The position numbers were made by a program, and so were the translations under genes. A DNA stretch of 8,886 bases from Hydrogenophaga intermedia (GTDB taxonomy: Bacteria > Pseudomonadota > Gammaproteobacteria > Burkholderiales > Burkholderiaceae_C): NCBI GenBank assembly GCA_945869245.1, contig CAMBOY010000118.1, positions 1-8,886 on the forward strand, in the 5' to 3' direction. Position 1 is the first letter of the stretch. Each line of letters starts with the position of its first letter. Shown here one piece after another: positions 6,135 through 8,886 of this stretch. Below the pieces are notes generated by a model, which saw only the letters and a list, made by a program, of their open reading frames with translations, did no database searches and was not told the DNA's origin.

Positions 6135-7046
6135 ATGCACCGTATTTCCCACACTTTTTGGCTGACCGCTGCCCTGCTGGTTTCAGCCCCTGTTGTTCAC
6201 GCGCAGCAGACCGCCGCCCAGGCCCGACCCCCTGCGGTTCAGCTCACGCCCCCCGGCGCCACCGACCCATGCGCTCAGTGGGTGCCTCGGCTACCCAATG
6301 TGTCGGCCGCTTTGTGTCGCGACGCGGCGCTGCAGCCCACCATCGGCCGCTCGTTCCGGGGGCAGACGCTGTTTGCCCGCGACGTGGTGGCGCCACAGCC
6401 CAAGATTCGGGTGTTGGTGGTGGGCGCCATGCACGGCGACGAGTTGTCGTCGGCCTCGCTGGCGCTGCACTGGATTCGGCTGGCCACCGAAACCCCGTCG
6501 GACGCGCATTGGCGCTTTATTCCCGCGCTCAACCCCGACGGGTTGCTGGTGCGCCCGGCGCGCCGCGTCAACGCGCGCGGGGTGGATCTGAACCGCAACT
6601 TCCCCACGCCCAACTGGGCCAAAGAGGCCAAGGTGTATTGGGAGCAACGCACCCGCAAAGACCCGCGCCGTTGGCCAGGGCCGTCGCCGCTGTCGGAGCC
6701 GGAGTCGAAGTTTTTGCACGAAGAGATGGAGCGTTTTCAGCCGCACCTGATCGTCAGCATTCACGCGCCCTATGGCGTGCTTGACTTTGACGGCCCCACG
6801 GTGGCGCCCGAGCGGCTGGGTCGTCTGTACCTGGACCAAGTGGGAATTTTCCCGGGCAGCCTGGGCAACTACGGCGGCGTGCACAAAGGCATGCCGGTGG
6901 TGACGATTGAGCTGCCCAGCGCGTTTCGCACGCCCTTGCAGCCCGAGATTCGGCAAATGTGGCTCGATTTGCTGCGCTGGATGAGCGAGCGTGTCCGCCC
7001 CGAGGCCACCGGGGTCGAGTCGGTCAAGCTGAAGAAGTCGAGCTGA
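6135..7046 (+). CDS. Secreted M14-family zinc carboxypeptidase / murein-peptide amidase-like
   Basis: A 303-residue protein with a signal peptide (hydrophobic WLTAALLVSAPVV, likely cleavage after Ala23 in VVHA-QQ), so it acts in the periplasm. The M14 catalytic set is complete: zinc ligands H100 and E103 in MHGDE, the substrate-carboxylate motif GVDLNRNFP (149-157, with N153/R154), zinc ligand H210 in SIHAPYG, and the general base E259 in TIELP. The compact size and early HGDE resemble MpaA-like enzymes, which cut the gamma-D-Glu-diaminopimelate bond of cell-wall peptides. That substrate is inference, and a plain carboxypeptidase is possible. Cys46 and Cys61 could form a disulfide. The ribosome-binding site is weak, with only CACAG directly before the ATG. 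The 3' end overlaps the convergent dadA by 23 bases. Confidence 0.88.
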   Translation: MHRISHTFWLTAALLVSAPVVHAQQTAAQARPPAVQLTPPGATDPCAQWVPRLPNVSAALCRDAALQPTIGRSFRGQTLFARDVVAPQPKIRVLVVGAMHGDELSSASLALHWIRLATETPSDAHWRFIPALNPDGLLVRPARRVNARGVDLNRNFPTPNWAKEAKVYWEQRTRKDPRRWPGPSPLSEPESKFLHEEMERFQPHLIVSIHAPYGVLDFDGPTVAPERLGRLYLDQVGIFPGSLGNYGGVHKGMPVVTIELPSAFRTPLQPEIRQMWLDLLRWMSERVRPEATGVESVKLKKSS

Positions 7047-8364
7047 TCAGCGGCGCGCGCTCGGCTGCGCCGGGTGCCGCGTTCCAGAAGCCAAAACGCA
7101 TGGCGGGTTGCTGCCCGCTGATGAGTTCGGCCAGCGCCTTGCCCGAGCCCGCGCCGTGGGTCCAGCCCAGGGTGCCGTGACCGGCGTTGACCCACAGGCC
7201 GCGCACGCGGCTTTGGCCGATGACCGGGATGTTGGTGGGCGTGGCCGGGCGCAGGCCGCACCAGAACTGCGGGTTGCCGCCGTCGCGCTCCAGCCGGGTG
7301 TCGGCCACACCGGGAAACACCTCTTCAATGCGGCGCACCAGCATTTCGGCGCGGCGGCGCGCCAGCGGTGTGTCCAGCGACAGGTCAAAGCCGCCGAGTT
7401 CGATGGTGCCGGCCACGCGCAGCTGGTCGCCCAGGCGCGAGATGGCGATCTTGAGCTGGTCGTCCAGCAGGCTCACTTGTGGCGCGGCGTCGGGGCGCAG
7501 CAGGCGCAGCGTGGCGCTGTAGCCCTTGCCGGGGTAAATCGGCAGGCGCACACCCACTTGGCGCATCAGCGCGGTGCTGTAGCTGCCGCAGGCCACCACA
7601 GCGGCGTCGGCGCTCAGTTCGCGCACCGCGCCGTCGGCGCGCGAGCGCACCCGCACCGAGCGGAAGGCGCCGCCTTCGGTTTGCAACTGCTCAATGTCGT
7701 GCGACATGACGCTGTCCATGCCCAGCGCTTCGCAGCGGCGCAGCAGCGCCTGGGTGAAGACGCGGCAGTCGCCCGATTCGTCGCTTTCGGTGTAGGTGCC
7801 GCCCACCACTTTGTCGCCATAGGCTTTGAGCGCGGGCTCAATGCGCAGCAGCTCGTCGCGCCCCACCACGCGGCGGTTCACGCCGTGGCGGCGCATCAGC
7901 TCGGCGGCCGAGCCGGCGTCGTCCAGCGCTTGTTGGCTGGTGTAGTAGTGGGCAATGCCCCGTGTGATGCGCTGGTATTCGATGCCGGTGTCCGCCACCA
8001 CGCGCTTGAGGGCCTCGTGGCTGTAGCGGCCCAGCGCCACAATTTGGGCCACATTGCGTTCAAACGCGGTGTCGTTGCACTGCGCCAAAAACTGCAGGCC
8101 CCAGCGCCACTGGGCGGGGTCAAGCTGCGGGCGGAATTTGAGTGGGCCTTCGGGGTCGAACAGCCACTTCAGCGCTTTGAGCGGGGCTTCGCGGTTGGCC
8201 CAGGGCTCGCAATAGCTCACCGAGATTTGCGCCGCGTTGCCAAAGCTGGTTTCCAGCGCGGCGTCGGCCTGGCGGTCCACCAAGGTCACGCGGTGGCCGC
8301 GCTGCAGCAAATGCCAGGCGGTGCTGACCCCGATCACACCGGCACCCATCACGATCACATGCAT
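7024..8364 (-). CDS. dadA: D-amino-acid dehydrogenase (DadA), FAD-dependent
   Basis: A 446-residue DAO-fold flavoenzyme that oxidises D-amino acids (D-alanine best known) to 2-oxo acids and ammonia, passing electrons to the respiratory chain at the inner membrane. The N-terminal FAD motif GAGVIG is at residues 7-12, with the acidic strand end VTLVDR after it. The family signatures SFGNAAQISVSYCEPWA, YPGKGYSATL, CGLRPATPTNIPVIG and GHGTLGW (395-401) are all present. I start at 8364 because AGGAG (8371-8375 on the plus strand as ctcct) is six bases upstream; an in-frame ATG at 8394 only adds an unconserved stretch. The tail after ELISGQQP is longer than in E. coli DadA and runs into the peptidase gene on the other strand. 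No alanine racemase gene (dadX) is adjacent. A LysR-type regulator is divergent and may control it. Confidence 0.93.
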   Translation of the reverse strand: MHVIVMGAGVIGVSTAWHLLQRGHRVTLVDRQADAALETSFGNAAQISVSYCEPWANREAPLKALKWLFDPEGPLKFRPQLDPAQWRWGLQFLAQCNDTAFERNVAQIVALGRYSHEALKRVVADTGIEYQRITRGIAHYYTSQQALDDAGSAAELMRRHGVNRRVVGRDELLRIEPALKAYGDKVVGGTYTESDESGDCRVFTQALLRRCEALGMDSVMSHDIEQLQTEGGAFRSVRVRSRADGAVRELSADAAVVACGSYSTALMRQVGVRLPIYPGKGYSATLRLLRPDAAPQVSLLDDQLKIAISRLGDQLRVAGTIELGGFDLSLDTPLARRRAEMLVRRIEEVFPGVADTRLERDGGNPQFWCGLRPATPTNIPVIGQSRVRGLWVNAGHGTLGWTHGAGSGKALAELISGQQPAMRFGFWNAAPGAAERAPLISSTSSA

Positions 8365-8509
8365 GTCCAACTCCTGGTGGCTGGGCGTGCCCACCGAGGC
8401 CGCCGCTGATGGACGCGAGTATGGAAAAGATGGCGAGCTTTGAGAAGCTGAATTAAACTAGATCCATATTGATCAGATTGGCTAATACAAGACCCGCCCG
8501 GAGATGCGC
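8365..8509. promoter_or_regulatory. dadA / argP-like divergent control region
   Basis: This AT-richer 145-base gap separates two divergent genes. For dadA (minus strand), TTCTCA and CATACT 17 bases apart form a possible sigma-70 promoter (about 8418-8446). For the regulator, TTGAGA (8440-8445) and CATATT (8465-8470) are 19 bases apart, which is long. The sequence TCCATATTGATCA (8463-8475) fits the T-N11-A core of LysR sites with partial ATC/GAT symmetry, a candidate operator for the divergent regulator. All of these are weak single-sequence calls. Confidence 0.35.
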
Positions 8510-8886
8510 ATGAGCACCTATGATCCCGACGCCCTGGAATGCCTGGCCGCCATCATTGAAGAGGGTGGTTTCGAACGCGCGGCCAACCGCTTGTCCATCA
8601 CCCAGTCGGCGGTGTCGCAGCGCTTGCGGGCACTCGAAGCGCAGGTGGGCACGGTGCTGATTGTGCGCAGCCGCCCGCTCAAGGCCACAGCGGCCGGGCA
8701 GTTGCTGCTCAAACACGCCAAGATGATGCGGCTGCTGCGCGCCGATTTGGAGCGCGATTTGCGCGATTTGGCGCCCAGCACCGCCGGCGGCGGGCGCGAC
8801 GAGGACAGCATAGCGGTGGCCATCAACGCCGACAGCATCGCCACCTGGGCGTTGCCCGCGCTCAACAGCTTGGCGCAGGCCGGCCT
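8510..8886 (+). CDS. argP: LysR-family regulator, ArgP (IciA) type, N-terminal part, cut by window edge
   Basis: The first 125 codons of a LysR-type regulator. Residues 4-62 form the winged helix-turn-helix, with GGFERAANRLSITQSAVSQR matching the ArgP pattern GFERAAxxLxITQSAVSQR. After the linker helix, the start of the effector domain reads VAINADSIATWALPAL, a close match to the ArgP hallmark VNADSLATWLLPAL. ArgP responds to lysine and arginine and usually controls amino-acid export or lysine synthesis. I chose the ATG at 8510 rather than the in-frame ATG at 8504 because GGAG (8500-8503) is then six bases upstream, whereas it abuts the earlier ATG. The divergent neighbour is dadA rather than the usual exporter gene; an exporter could lie beyond the edge. 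The effector domain's remainder is outside the window. Confidence 0.88.
   Translation, partial: MSTYDPDALECLAAIIEEGGFERAANRLSITQSAVSQRLRALEAQVGTVLIVRSRPLKATAAGQLLLKHAKMMRLLRADLERDLRDLAPSTAGGGRDEDSIAVAINADSIATWALPALNSLAQAG

Noticed and set aside
7108..8409. A 433-codon plus-strand open frame opposite dadA
   Set aside because: Composition is Ala/Gln/His/Arg-rich without motifs, while the opposite strand encodes a full DadA with all signatures.

Overview
The window looks like chromosomal DNA of a betaproteobacterium, most likely Comamonadaceae (Acidovorax/Hydrogenophaga/Rhodoferax-like). Three things point there: very GC-rich coding with strong third-position GC, the protein types present, and an intergenic palindrome at 2549-2640 that resembles extragenic repeats I associate with this family. 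The assignment is inference, since no rRNA or other marker is present. The lower-GC left edge (about 1-520) reads as accessory DNA, and the rest as ordinary chromosome.

Layout. At the left edge (minus strand) lies the start of an IS256-type transposase. Just upstream of it is a HigA-like antitoxin gene whose last codons and stop appear to come from the IS end. No HigB toxin is visible. From 596 to 4621 there is a self-contained regulatory unit: a sigma-54-dependent activator of the AcoR type (596-2545), a hairpin over its stop codon, a palindromic repeat, three copies of a GTGACA-type operator (2656-2709), a -24/-12 promoter (2757-2772), and a 598-residue flavin monooxygenase with an N-terminal NTF2-like domain (2825-4621). 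The simplest reading is that the activator senses a small molecule through its GAF domain, binds the operators and switches on the monooxygenase. The inducer and substrate are not evident from the sequence.

From 4782 onward come housekeeping-type genes: a two-repeat YegP/DUF1508 protein, a convergent EamA/DMT-family transporter, a divergent secreted M14 zinc peptidase, a DadA-type D-amino-acid dehydrogenase that overlaps the peptidase gene tail to tail by 23 bases, and, divergent from dadA, the start of an ArgP-like LysR regulator that runs off the right edge. Peptidase, D-amino-acid dehydrogenase and an amino-acid-responsive regulator side by side suggest a local theme of peptide, cell-wall and amino-acid turnover, but they are not one operon.

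I do not see a convincing wholly new system such as a defence island, CRISPR array or novel RNA. The points most worth following up are the regulator-operator-monooxygenase module with its unusual motifs, and the IS/higA junction.
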